A DNA stretch of 64,000 nucleotides from positions 46,832-110,831 of the forward strand of contig NZ_LAKD02000013.1 of the NCBI RefSeq assembly GCF_000968685.2, in the 5' to 3' direction. The position numbers were made by a program, and so were the translations under genes. A model generated the notes under the pieces. The model made no database searches, had not been told where the DNA came from, and was given only the letters and a program-made list of their open reading frames with translations. Shown one piece after another: positions 34,767 through 45,921 of this stretch. This stretch comes from Streptomyces antioxidans (lineage in GTDB: Bacteria > Actinomycetota > Actinomycetes > Streptomycetales > Streptomycetaceae). Every line of letters begins with the position of its first letter. The first letter of the stretch is position 1.

Positions 34767-35076
34767 GACCACGCTCGCCGACCTCGCCCACGAGATCCGG
34801 TCCAAGAACGCGGGCCCGTTCTGGGTCACCCTGGAACTGTTCATGCGGGACGAAGATGGCTACCGCATCGCCGCCGACCCGGACCTCCTCAACGAGCGCA
34901 CCATCGCCGAGCTCTATCACGTCGAGGAATCCGCGGTCGCCCTGTACCGCATCCCCAGCCTGAACGTCGTCAAGATCTCCTTCCCCCGCCCGGTCACTCA
35001 GGGCTCCCTGAAGGACCGCGACATACACGCAGGCCAGCATCACGTACCTCTCGCCCTGCTACCCGTCCCCAACTGA
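34759..35076 (+). CDS. DUF4387 family protein
   Basis: 105 residues. LADLAHEIRSKNAGPFWVTL followed by ELFMRDEDGY and a C-terminal SFPRPVTQGSLKDRDIHAGQ segment define DUF4387. The family is almost always encoded directly after an AtuA-like gene and probably forms a complex with it. The start overlaps the AtuA-like stop by 8 bp, consistent with stoichiometric expression. No catalytic motif is known. Confidence 0.88.
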   Translation: MAETTLADLAHEIRSKNAGPFWVTLELFMRDEDGYRIAADPDLLNERTIAELYHVEESAVALYRIPSLNVVKISFPRPVTQGSLKDRDIHAGQHHVPLALLPVPN

Positions 35077-35151
35077 CCAGGGCGGATGCTGCGCGGTGCG
35101 GGGGCCGGTACGGTCAAGGGCCGCCGTAACCGTGACGCGACGGGCCCGCGC

Positions 35152-35793
35152 TCAGTCGGCGCGGCCGGTGACTGCTGCGGCCCCGCCCAGTCCGATCATG
35201 GCCAGCCCCCCGGTGCCGCCGACCAACGACATCCGCCTGGGGGACCGGCCGAACCAGGCGCGTGCGGCAGAGGCCGTCAGCCCCCACAGGCCATCAGAGA
35301 TCAGAGCCAACAAGGCGCCAGCCAATCCGAGGATCAGCATCTGAACACTGACGTGACCCGCCTCCCTGTCGACGAACTGGGGCAACATCGCGGTGACGAA
35401 GACGACACTCTTCGGATTCGTCACCCCGACGATGAAACCGGCCCATACCGATCCCCTGTCGCTGGACGCCACCGGGGTGAAACTCACCGCCTCCGCCCGG
35501 CTCTTCCAGCTCGATCGCAAGGCCTTCACCCCGAGGTAGACGAGGTAAGCGGCTCCAGCCAGTTTGACCGTGTTGAAGACGACGACCGACCTCTCGACCA
35601 CAGTGCCGATGCCCAGGGCGACCGCGATGACCAGCGCATATCCGCCGAGTGTGTTGCCCAGTACCGAGGCCAGCGCCGTCCGGCGCCCATGGGCCAAGGC
35701 CCGGCCGATGACGAACAGCACGCTCGGTCCCGGGATGGCGGACAAGATGACGGACATGGTGCAGAAGGCCAGGAGCCGGGAAGGGTCAATCAT
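35152..35793 (-). CDS. LysE/RhtB-family amino-acid exporter
   Basis: 213 residues with six hydrophobic segments. VILSAIPGPSVLFVIGRALA carries the PGP motif in TM1, and GFIVGVTNPKSVVFVTAMLP the NPK motif before TM4. The family exports amino acids and derivatives. ATG at 35793 is used. Monocistronic, facing away from the AtuA-like operon with which its 3' end converges. Confidence 0.9.
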   Translation of the reverse strand: MIDPSRLLAFCTMSVILSAIPGPSVLFVIGRALAHGRRTALASVLGNTLGGYALVIAVALGIGTVVERSVVVFNTVKLAGAAYLVYLGVKALRSSWKSRAEAVSFTPVASSDRGSVWAGFIVGVTNPKSVVFVTAMLPQFVDREAGHVSVQMLILGLAGALLALISDGLWGLTASAARAWFGRSPRRMSLVGGTGGLAMIGLGGAAAVTGRAD

Positions 35794-35884
35794 GTGCGGA
35801 TCCTCTCCCACGCATGCCCATGGGCACCAGAGCGACTTTCGACCTAGGCCGCGGCAGGTGCCTGCCTCTACCGTCAAGATCTAC

Positions 35885-36553
35885 TCAGGCATTCGGGCTC
35901 TCCGCCAGCCAGGTCGGTCCCGCAACGAGAGCCTGCAGCTCGTTGACGAGCCGTGTGGAGTGGAACCCATCCGCTGCGGCGTGGTGAACCTGCACTGCGA
36001 GGGGGAGCAGGAACCGGCCGTCTCGCTCGGTGTAGCGGCCGAGCGTGAAGATCGGCGCGAGGTGGTCCCAGCCGTCGCCGATGTTGAGGTTGAACCCGGT
36101 GAAGGACGCCCATGGCAGGCTCGACACGTCGAAAGTGTTGGCCGGCCGAGCATCCTGTGGGAAGAAGTCGGTGGCGCGGCTGTGCTCCGTGAGCAGAGGG
36201 GCGGCGACGTCGTGGAACGCGCCGAAGTCGGAATCGTAGGGAGCCCACACACACGCGAACGTCTCGCGTTCTGGGTTGAACACCGTGAAGGCCGGGTGCA
36301 CAACGGGCCAGACGGCCGGCTCCCCCGACGCGGCGAGGCACATCTTGAACTCATCGTGACGGTTGACGACCGTGGCGAGTGCCCAGACCTGCGCGATGTA
36401 GGACTTGCGCTGCGATCGACGCAGTGCCGCGACGAACGCGGTGACGTCCAACTCCACCGTCATCGAGTACGTGCACGGAACACGCCGACGGTAGTGCTCG
36501 AAGTGTTGTCGGCGCGGCCATGTGTCGAGGTCGATCGGGGTAGGAGCATCCAT
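35885..36553 (-). CDS. chloramphenicol acetyltransferase-like enzyme
   Basis: 222 residues, the usual CAT length. The catalytic segment VQVHHAAADGFHSTRLVNEL near the C-terminus contains HHxxxDG with the active-site His. FTGFNLNIGDG is the acetyl-CoA region, and IDLDTWPRRQHFEHYRR is the family N-terminus. It should transfer acetyl from acetyl-CoA to a hydroxyl. Whether it confers chloramphenicol resistance cannot be told. It stands just outside the NRPS cluster and could act as product or self-protection acetyltransferase. Confidence 0.9.
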   Translation of the reverse strand: MDAPTPIDLDTWPRRQHFEHYRRRVPCTYSMTVELDVTAFVAALRRSQRKSYIAQVWALATVVNRHDEFKMCLAASGEPAVWPVVHPAFTVFNPERETFACVWAPYDSDFGAFHDVAAPLLTEHSRATDFFPQDARPANTFDVSSLPWASFTGFNLNIGDGWDHLAPIFTLGRYTERDGRFLLPLAVQVHHAAADGFHSTRLVNELQALVAGPTWLAESPNA

Positions 36554-36655
36554 CCGCGCATCATGCCATCCGTCGGTATGTGGTCCCGGAACCGGTTGTC
36601 GAGACCGCGGAGGTCCGACCGGAGAGCGAAGCCGGTTTGGAGCGCTGCGGGCACG

Positions 36656-37467
36656 TCACTCGTCCGTCGAGACGTAGTTGAGGCGTCGGTAGACCTCCTG
36701 CCAGCCGTCGCGGGTGTGGTTCCTGAGGGATTGGTTGGGGAGTCCCGGGCGCTGCCAGGTCTCGCCCGTGAACGACGCGCAGCCCGCGTCCAGGCCGTCC
36801 TTGAGCCGCAGTCGGGACAGTGCCGTATGCGCTCCTCGGTGCCGGTAGCGGCGCAGGGTTCCGCTGTTGCCGCACCATGCTCGGGCGCCCTGGAGGAAGA
36901 TCGACGCCGTAGCGACGGGCAGGGCACCGTCCCAGGCCATGTAGTGCCGCCAGCCGGGGCGTCCGACGAGCCCTTCGTAGAGGGGTGCCCATTCGTCGGG
37001 CATGCCGTAGCCGGTGCACAGGGTTTCGGCGAAGTGGGTGGCCTGGGAGGGGCCGACGCTCTCGACGCGGAGATCGGTGGAGGGCGGCGGGGCCGGGTCG
37101 GCGCAACGCCGCAGGGTGATCCATTCGCCCTGGGGCTCCAGCCCCTCCTCGCCCAGCCAGTCCGGGAGCTCGGTGCGGGCGGCCTCCTCGGGAACGTGCA
37201 CCATGAATCTCGCGTCGGCGCCCCGGAAGAAGTCCGCGATGTCGCGTACGAGGGTGCGGCTGGGCCGCTGGAGCACGGACAGGCCGACGACCCGGTTGAA
37301 GAACACGGTCTCGGTCCCCGGGGCCAGCACGGCGAAGGCGTCGCCGAAGGACTCCGCGCGGACTCCGAACTCCGCCGCCACTCCAGGGTCCAGCGCGGCC
37401 AGCCAGTCGCGGAGTGCGGCGATCTCGTTGGCGTCCGTTTCCCGCGCCCGGGCGCGTGGTGTCCCGT

Positions 37468-37471
<4 letters not shown>
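36656..37471 (-). CDS. GNAT-family N-acetyltransferase
   Basis: 271 residues. The C-terminal GNAT fold has PVATASIFLQGARAWCGNSG (strands 4-5) and GTLRRYRHRGAHTALSRLRL, the acetyl-CoA pyrophosphate loop. The N-terminal 130 residues are a degenerate GNAT repeat. The start at 37471 overlaps the stop of the A-T NRPS gene (ATGA), so the two are translationally coupled. It therefore belongs to the cluster and may acylate the N-terminal amino acid of the peptide or provide immunity. Confidence 0.85.
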
Positions 37472-39369
<1,898 letters not shown>

Positions 39370-39455
39370 CTACATCCCTCCTTCCGGCACGCGAATGTGT
39401 CCGTTACCATCCGTCAATCTAGGTCCGGACGACGGCTGATCACAAGGAGAGGTCA
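39370..39455. promoter_or_regulatory. divergent promoter region of the NRPS cluster
   Basis: The 86 bp between the A-T gene and the C-A-T-AAR gene must carry both promoters. The minus-strand gene has GAGGGATG as ribosome site near 39372-39381, and the plus-strand gene has AAGGAGAGG at 39444-39452. The centre is comparatively AT-rich (GTTACCATCCGTCAATCTAG). I see no clear operator. Confidence 0.5.
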
Positions 39456-42400
39456 ATGCGCGGCGTCGGCAAACACCATGACCGATCCCACCGACTCGAC
39501 CGAATCGAAGAGTTCAGTCCTTCTGCCCCGCTTTCAGCATCCGAAACTCCGTGTCATCAACTGTCCTTCAGTCAAGAACGCCTCTGGTTTCTGCACCAGG
39601 TGGATCCGGGCAATACCGCCTATAACCTGTCGGCCGCTTATCGGTTTCACGGCCCGTTGGACATCGCGGCATTTTCCGCCGCTTTTGTGGAGGTGACGCG
39701 GCGCCACCCGGTCCTGCGTGCATCGATGAGCCCGGCCACGACGGGTGGGCCCGGCCAGGTGATCGAACCGCCGGGCGAGGGGCCCACCCTGGTCGACCTC
39801 ACCCACGTGCCCGCGGCCGCCAGGCGTGACGAGGCGCGCCGGCTGGCGGCGCAGGACGCCGCGACCCCCTTCGACCTCACGACGCCGCCCCTGCGGGCCA
39901 CGCTGCTGCGCCTGGGTCCCGAAGACCACGTCTGGTTGCTGACCCTCCACCACCTCATATGTGACGGCTGGTCGCTCACCATCCTCTGGCGTGAACTGGG
40001 CCTGCTGTACCGAGAGTTCACCGCCGGACGCCCCAATCCGCTCCCTGAGCTGCCGTACCGGTTCATCGATCACGCCCGCAGAGAGCGGGAAGCGGTGGAG
40101 AGCGGTGCCCTGGACGGCCAGTTCGACTACTGGCGCCGGACCTTGCGGGACGTCCCGCCGCTGGCCCTGCCGACCGACCGCGCACATCGGCCGCCAGCCT
40201 CCTCGCGCGGAGGCCGGGTCGACCTCTCCCTGCCCGGGTCGTTGGCGGCGGATCTGCGGCGGCTCAGCCGCCGGCAGCGCGTCACGCCGTTCATGCTCTT
40301 CCTCGCCGCCTACCAGGTACTCCTCGCACGCTGCTGCCGGCAGAGTGACATCGCCGTGGGCCTGCCCGTCTCCGGCCGGGCGCGGGCGGACACGGAGGAC
40401 CTGATCGGCTGCTTCGTCAACACCGTGGTCCTGCGTGCGGAGATCACCGGACACCGGACGTTCCGGGACGTGCTGGCCACCGCCCGGGAGACGGTCCTCG
40501 ACGCCATGGACCACCAGGAGTTGCCGTTCGAGAACCTGGTGGCCAGACTGGCGCCGCCGCGGGACGCGGCACGTCCTCCGCTGTTCCAGGCGATGATCTC
40601 GGTGGAGGACCCACCCACGGTGCCCGAGTTCCCCGGCCTGCGCGTCGAGCGGTTGACGGTCCCCCGGGAGACCGCGCAGTTCGAACTCACCCTCACGCTG
40701 CGCACGGTCGGAGACGAGACACGGATCTCCTTCGAGTACGCCACGGACCTCTTCGACCGTGCCACTGTCGAGCGGCTGGCCGGGAGCTACCGGACCCTCC
40801 TAACAGGCGCCGTGGCCGACCTCGACCGGCGCGTGGGCCTGCTCCCCCTGCTCACCACCGACGAGTACGACCGAGTGCTCGCCCTGGGCCGCGGGCCGCG
40901 ACCCGTTCCCGCACCGGCCAGCCGGCTCCACGAGATGGTCCTGCTCCAGGCGGACCGGTCGCCCGGGACGATCGCCGTCGAGCACGGCGTGACCCGGCTC
41001 ACCTATCGTGAACTGGCCGCGGCGGCCGACGGGTTGAGCGCCCGGCTGCGCGGTCTCGGGGTGACCGGAGGGGCACCCGTCGGCCTCTGCGCCGAACGCG
41101 GACCCGAGCTGGTCATCGGCATGCTGGGGATCCTCGGCTCGGGCGCCGCCTGCCTGCCCCTGCGCCCCGGCCAGCCCGCAGAGCGCGTCTCCACCCTGCT
41201 CCGGGACGCGGGCGCCGAGTCCGTCGTGACCGGGTCGGGAACGCGCGCCGACGGGCTGGACGGGGTACGGCTGGTCCCCGTCGACGGCGCTGGACCGCCA
41301 CCGGACGGCGTCCCGGCACGGCGGGCCCCGGACCACCGCGGGCCACCCCTGGGCGGCCCGGCCGCGGACCACGGCCGACCGCCCCAGGACGACCGTGCCT
41401 TCGTGCTGTACACCTCCGGCTCGACCGGCGTCCCCAAGGCCGTGGAGCTGACGCACACCGGCCTTGTCCATCTGTTCGCCCACATGGTGAGCACCCATGA
41501 GATCACCCGCGAGGACCGGGTGCTCTCCTTCTCCGCCATCGGCGGGGACATGTGCGTCGAGGAGATCTTCCTCGCCCTGTGCGGTGGCGCGACGGTCGTC
41601 ATGGGCGAGGACATCGTCGACACGGCGCCCCGGTTCTACGCCGCCTGCGCCCGGCTCCGGCTCACCGTCCTCGGCCTTCCCACCGCCTACTGGCACCACC
41701 TCACCGGCCATGCCTCCGGGCAGCCGCCGCACCCTCCCGACCACGTCCGGCTCGTCCTCATCGGCGGGGACCGGGCCCTGCCGTCGCACATCGAGCACTG
41801 GTTCTCGCCCGACGGCCCCGGCATCCCCCTCGTGAACGCCTACGGGCCGACCGAGACAACGATCAACGCCGTACAGCACCGCTTCACCGGCGCACGGGAT
41901 CTCGCGCCCGGAGGCGAGGCACCGATCGGACGCCCGCTGCCCGGCGCGCACGTGTACGTGCTCGACGACGCCCTGCGACCGCAACCGCTCGGTGTCCCCG
42001 GCGAGCTGTACATCGGCGGGACCGGTGTGGCGCGAGGCTACCTCGGGCAGCCGGCGCGGACCGCCGAACGGTTTGTGCCTGACCCCTACGCCCCGCACGC
42101 CGGTGCCCGCTGCTACGCCACCGGAGACCTGGTGCGCTGGCGCCGGGACGGTCTGCTGGAGTACCTGGGACGGGCGGACGACCAGGTGAAGATCCGCGGC
42201 TTCCGCGTCGAACCGGGCGAGATCACCGCCCACCTGCGCCGCCACCCGGACATCGGCGACGCGGAGGTGGTCCGGACCGCGGAGTCCGACGGTGATCCGC
42301 GACTCGTCGGCTACGTGGTCGCGGCCGACGGCCGACCCTGTCCCGGCCACGACGAACTGCGGGCCTTCCTGGCCCGGGCCCTGCCCGACCACATGGTCCC

Positions 42401-44003
42401 GGCGGCCTTCCACCCGCTGCCGCGGCTGCCGAGGACCGGCAACGGCAAGGTGGACCGGCGGGCACTTCCCGCGCCGCGGATCCCGGACCCCGCGCCGGCG
42501 CGGCCCCGCACCCCTCTGGAGAAGCAGCTCACCGCCCTGTGGTCCGAGGTGCTCGACCGCTCCGCCGTGGGCATCCACGACAACTTCTTCGAACTCGGCG
42601 GCCACTCCCTGCAAACCGTACAGCTGGCGGACCGGGTGTCCACGGCCACCGGGAGGGACGTCCCGGTCAGGCTCGTCCTCCGGCACCCGACCGTAGCGGC
42701 ACTCGCGGAGGCGATCATGAACCTGCCCCCGGACGCTCCTCGCACCCCCGCCCCGACCCCCGAACCCCGGGCCGCGCCGACGCGCCCGGACAGCGGCACG
42801 TCCCCGGACTTCGTCCGCTTCGAGCACCGCCCGCTGCACGCCCTGATCGAGGCCGGCGAACTGCCCCCCGTGGACGCCGCCACCGTGAGCTGCGTCCCCG
42901 AATCCCTGTTGCTCAGGCGCGGGCTGGCGTGGGAGGAGTACCTCGACGACTGGTGCCAGGGCGTCCCCCTGGTCTCCGGCGTCAAGCAGACGGGTCTCGG
43001 CCGGATCGCCCTGATGACCGTCCCGTTCGCCGAGTCGGACGCCTACCGGGACCCCGAGGGGCTGCTGAACGCGGTGATCCCGACGCTGCGGACGGCCAGG
43101 AGGATCGGTGCGCGGGCCGTGTCCCTCATCAACCTGCTGCCGTCGGCGACCGGTTACGGCCGTTCGATCGTCGACGCGGCGGGGGAGGGGGACGACCTTC
43201 CCGTGATCACCACCGGTCACGGGACGACGATCGCCGCCGTCGTCCTCAACACCGAACAGCTGCTGCGCAGGGCGGGCCGGCGGATGGGCGAGGAATCCGT
43301 CGCCTACGTGGGACTGGGCTCCATCGGCGAGTCCGCGCTGCGACTGCAGCTGCGGCGGCTGCCGCACCCACGGCGCATCACCCTGTGCGATCTCTACAGC
43401 CGCCGTACGCACCTGGAAGAGATCCGCGCGACGGTACGGAGCGTGTACGACGGCCCCGTCGACATCGCGGAGTCCACGGACGGCTCGGTCCCCGACCGGG
43501 TCTACGGGGCGTCTCTGATCGTGGCCGCGACCAATGTGCCCGATGTGCTCGACGTGGACCGGCTGCCCGTCGGCTGTCTGGTGATCGACGACTCCGCCCC
43601 GCACTGCTTCGACCCGGACCGCGCGTGGCGGCGGCTGCGGCACGACGCCGACCTGCTGTGTGTCGAGGGCGGCGAGCTGCGCAGCCCCGAGCCGGTGACC
43701 GAACTGCGGTACGTGCCCTCGTGGGTGCGCAGACGGGACGATGCCGCGACGATCCGCGGCTGGTTCGAGCAGGATCCGTACGCGATCGGCGGCTGCGTCC
43801 TGTCGTCCCTGCTCACCGCCGAGTTCGAGGAGATGCCCGCCACGGTGGGCGTGGCCGGTGTCGAGGCGGCGGAGCGCAGCCACGCGCTGCTGCGCCGGCT
43901 CGGCTTCACCGCCACCCGGGCCCAGCTGGAGGACACGACCCTCCCGGCGGAACTGATCGAGGGGTTCCGGGCCCGCCATGGATCCGACCGGCGGGGGGAC
44001 TGA
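39456..44003 (+). CDS. NRPS C-A-T fused to an acyl-ACP reductase (AAR) domain
   Basis: 1515 residues. A condensation domain (about 30-460, HHLICDG at 165-171), an adenylation domain (about 480-1010) and a T domain (GGHSLQTV, Ser near 1051) come first. The specificity code read by eye is D-M-E-G-L-G-A-I-N-K, close to the DMENLGLINK type recorded for (hydroxy)ornithine, so a basic amino acid is likely. The last 400 residues are not a standard R or TE domain. They match long-chain acyl-ACP reductase of cyanobacteria: VITTGHGTTIAAVVLNTEQL, GLGSIGES (about 1286-1293), CLVIDDSAPHCFD, and IGGCVLSSLL with Cys1447 where AAR has its acyl-thioester Cys. I infer NADPH-dependent release as an aldehyde. 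ATG at 39456 has AAGGAGAGG. Confidence 0.9.
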   Translation: MRGVGKHHDRSHRLDRIEEFSPSAPLSASETPCHQLSFSQERLWFLHQVDPGNTAYNLSAAYRFHGPLDIAAFSAAFVEVTRRHPVLRASMSPATTGGPGQVIEPPGEGPTLVDLTHVPAAARRDEARRLAAQDAATPFDLTTPPLRATLLRLGPEDHVWLLTLHHLICDGWSLTILWRELGLLYREFTAGRPNPLPELPYRFIDHARREREAVESGALDGQFDYWRRTLRDVPPLALPTDRAHRPPASSRGGRVDLSLPGSLAADLRRLSRRQRVTPFMLFLAAYQVLLARCCRQSDIAVGLPVSGRARADTEDLIGCFVNTVVLRAEITGHRTFRDVLATARETVLDAMDHQELPFENLVARLAPPRDAARPPLFQAMISVEDPPTVPEFPGLRVERLTVPRETAQFELTLTLRTVGDETRISFEYATDLFDRATVERLAGSYRTLLTGAVADLDRRVGLLPLLTTDEYDRVLALGRGPRPVPAPASRLHEMVLLQADRSPGTIAVEHGVTRLTYRELAAAADGLSARLRGLGVTGGAPVGLCAERGPELVIGMLGILGSGAACLPLRPGQPAERVSTLLRDAGAESVVTGSGTRADGLDGVRLVPVDGAGPPPDGVPARRAPDHRGPPLGGPAADHGRPPQDDRAFVLYTSGSTGVPKAVELTHTGLVHLFAHMVSTHEITREDRVLSFSAIGGDMCVEEIFLALCGGATVVMGEDIVDTAPRFYAACARLRLTVLGLPTAYWHHLTGHASGQPPHPPDHVRLVLIGGDRALPSHIEHWFSPDGPGIPLVNAYGPTETTINAVQHRFTGARDLAPGGEAPIGRPLPGAHVYVLDDALRPQPLGVPGELYIGGTGVARGYLGQPARTAERFVPDPYAPHAGARCYATGDLVRWRRDGLLEYLGRADDQVKIRGFRVEPGEITAHLRRHPDIGDAEVVRTAESDGDPRLVGYVVAADGRPCPGHDELRAFLARALPDHMVPAAFHPLPRLPRTGNGKVDRRALPAPRIPDPAPARPRTPLEKQLTALWSEVLDRSAVGIHDNFFELGGHSLQTVQLADRVSTATGRDVPVRLVLRHPTVAALAEAIMNLPPDAPRTPAPTPEPRAAPTRPDSGTSPDFVRFEHRPLHALIEAGELPPVDAATVSCVPESLLLRRGLAWEEYLDDWCQGVPLVSGVKQTGLGRIALMTVPFAESDAYRDPEGLLNAVIPTLRTARRIGARAVSLINLLPSATGYGRSIVDAAGEGDDLPVITTGHGTTIAAVVLNTEQLLRRAGRRMGEESVAYVGLGSIGESALRLQLRRLPHPRRITLCDLYSRRTHLEEIRATVRSVYDGPVDIAESTDGSVPDRVYGASLIVAATNVPDVLDVDRLPVGCLVIDDSAPHCFDPDRAWRRLRHDADLLCVEGGELRSPEPVTELRYVPSWVRRRDDAATIRGWFEQDPYAIGGCVLSSLLTAEFEEMPATVGVAGVEAAERSHALLRRLGFTATRAQLEDTTLPAELIEGFRARHGSDRRGD

Positions 44004-44006
44004 ACC

Positions 44007-45878
44007 ATGTGCGGCATCGTCGGCTCCGCCGACCTGGGCCGGGGGCGCTCCGCCGACCCGGGCGTGCTCACCGCCATGGCGCGGACCCTGACCCACCGCG
44101 GCCCCGACGACCACGGCAGGTTCCTGCGGGACGGCGTCGGCTTGGCCGTGCGCAGGCTGAGCGTCGTCGATCCGCCGGGCGGCCACCAGCCGATGGGCAA
44201 CGAGGACGGCACCGTCGTCGTCTGCTGCAACGGGGAGATCTTCAACCACCGCGCGCTGCGGGAGGAGTTGCGGGCGGCCGGCCATCGATTCCGTACCGCC
44301 TGCGACGTGGAGGTGCTTGTCCACCTCTACGAGGAGGCGGGCACCGAGCTGGTGCACCGGCTCAACGGACAGTTCGCCTTCGCCCTGTACGACGGCCGGC
44401 GCCGCCGACTGGTCCTGGCCCGCGACCACGTCGGGATCGCACCGCTGCACTACACCGTGGCCGACGGGACCCTCCTGTTCGCCTCCGAGATCAAGGCCCT
44501 GCTCGCCCACCCCCGGGTGTCACGCGAGGTGGATCTCACCGGCCTCGACCAGGTGCTCGTCCTGCCGGGGCTGGTCAGCCCGCGCACCATGTTCGCCGGG
44601 ATCTCCAGCCTGCCGCCCGGCCACCTGCTCGTCGTGGACGAAGGGGGCCTGCGCACCGAGCAGTACTGGGACCTGGACTATCCGCCGCTCGCGGAGCTGC
44701 CCCCGGCCGCGGAGGAGGACTGGCCGGTCCACCTCGACCGGCTGGAGCGGGCCATGCTCCAGTCAGTCGACCTCCGCATGCGGGCGGACGTTCCGCACGC
44801 CTACTACCTCAGCGGCGGTGTCGACTCGTCCCTCCTCGCGGCCATGGCGAGCCGCCTGCGGCCCGGGACCGAGCCCCGCACGTTCTCCGCCGTCTTCCCC
44901 GACGAGGAGATGTCGGAGCGGTCCTTCCAGAGACTGGTGGCGCGGCAGCTCGACTCCCGCCACACCGAGGTCGAGATGACCCCGCGGAACCTCCTTGACG
45001 GACTGCCGGAAGCGATACGGCACAGCGAATGCCCCATCAAGGAGAGCTACAACGTGGCCTCCCTGCGCCTCTCCCGAGCGGTGCGGGACGGGGGTGCCAA
45101 AGTCGTCCTCACCGGCGAGGGCGTCGACGAACTGTTCGCCGGCTACATCGGCTACAAGTACGACCTGTTCCGGACGGCCCGATGGGATCCCGCACAGCCG
45201 ATGTCAGCCGAAGAACGCCTGCGGGAACGGCTCTGGGGCCATCCCCAGCTCGCCTACGGCAGGGACCTCGCCGGAGTCGCCGAGACCCGGCGCCGCCTGT
45301 TCGCGCGCCGGCTGACCGGCGAGCTCGACTCCTTCGACTGCCTCGCCCGGCCCCTGGTGGACCCGGCACGGCTCGCCGGGCGGCACATCCTGCACCAGCG
45401 CTCCTATCTCGACTTCAAGCTGCGGCTGCCCGACCACCTGCTGGGCGACCACGGCGACCGGATGGCCATGGCCAACTCGGTGGAGGCGCGCTATCCGTTC
45501 CTCGACCCCGACGTCGTCGAGTGCGCGCGGACCATACCGCCGGACCTGGTGCTGTACGACTTCGAGGAGAAGTACCCGGTCAAACGGGTCGCCGACGGCT
45601 ATCTGCCGAGCGAGATCGTGGAGCGGGAGAAGTTCGCGTTCCACGCCCACACCGGTCCCGATCTCCTCCGGCAGTCGGCGGACTGGGCCCACGCGCTGCT
45701 GGACCCGGGGCGGATCCGCCGCCAGGGCTACTTCGATCCCGAGGCGGTAGGGCGGCTGCGCCGGCGGTGGCTGGACGAGGAGAGCCGGCTCGACCTCCTC
45801 GTCGAGGACGATCTGCTGCTGCTCGTCCTCACCTTCGGGATCTTCCTGGAGAGCTTCGACCTGCCCGACCTGACCTGA
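44007..45878 (+). CDS. asparagine synthetase B-like, glutamine-hydrolysing
   Basis: 623 residues. MCGIVGSADLG exposes Cys2 of the class II glutaminase domain. THRGPDDHGRFLRDGVGLAV and CNGEIFNHRALREELRAAGH continue it. YYLSGGVDSSLLAAMASRLR near 265-284 is the PP-loop pyrophosphatase site, and LTGEGVDELFAGYIGYKYDL the synthetase core. It starts 4 bp after the AAR-NRPS gene. Such enzymes in biosynthetic clusters amidate carboxylates or build amide/lactam bonds; here it may tailor a side chain or the released peptide. The housekeeping role is less likely given the context. Confidence 0.9.
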   Translation: MCGIVGSADLGRGRSADPGVLTAMARTLTHRGPDDHGRFLRDGVGLAVRRLSVVDPPGGHQPMGNEDGTVVVCCNGEIFNHRALREELRAAGHRFRTACDVEVLVHLYEEAGTELVHRLNGQFAFALYDGRRRRLVLARDHVGIAPLHYTVADGTLLFASEIKALLAHPRVSREVDLTGLDQVLVLPGLVSPRTMFAGISSLPPGHLLVVDEGGLRTEQYWDLDYPPLAELPPAAEEDWPVHLDRLERAMLQSVDLRMRADVPHAYYLSGGVDSSLLAAMASRLRPGTEPRTFSAVFPDEEMSERSFQRLVARQLDSRHTEVEMTPRNLLDGLPEAIRHSECPIKESYNVASLRLSRAVRDGGAKVVLTGEGVDELFAGYIGYKYDLFRTARWDPAQPMSAEERLRERLWGHPQLAYGRDLAGVAETRRRLFARRLTGELDSFDCLARPLVDPARLAGRHILHQRSYLDFKLRLPDHLLGDHGDRMAMANSVEARYPFLDPDVVECARTIPPDLVLYDFEEKYPVKRVADGYLPSEIVEREKFAFHAHTGPDLLRQSADWAHALLDPGRIRRQGYFDPEAVGRLRRRWLDEESRLDLLVEDDLLLLVLTFGIFLESFDLPDLT

Positions 45879-45921
45879 CCCGACGCGAGGGGCCCGGCGC
45901 CCTGTTCCCCGGAGGTGCGCG

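Noticed and set aside
35885..36553. Treating the CAT-like gene as a member of the NRPS cluster
   Set aside because: It is on the same strand as the GNAT and A-T genes but separated by about 100 bp with no overlap. Cluster membership is possible but not supported by the sequence.
40800..44510. A 1236-codon minus-strand frame opposite the AAR-NRPS
   Set aside because: Low-complexity Gly/Arg/Val composition and no motif, against a fully motif-supported NRPS on the other strand.
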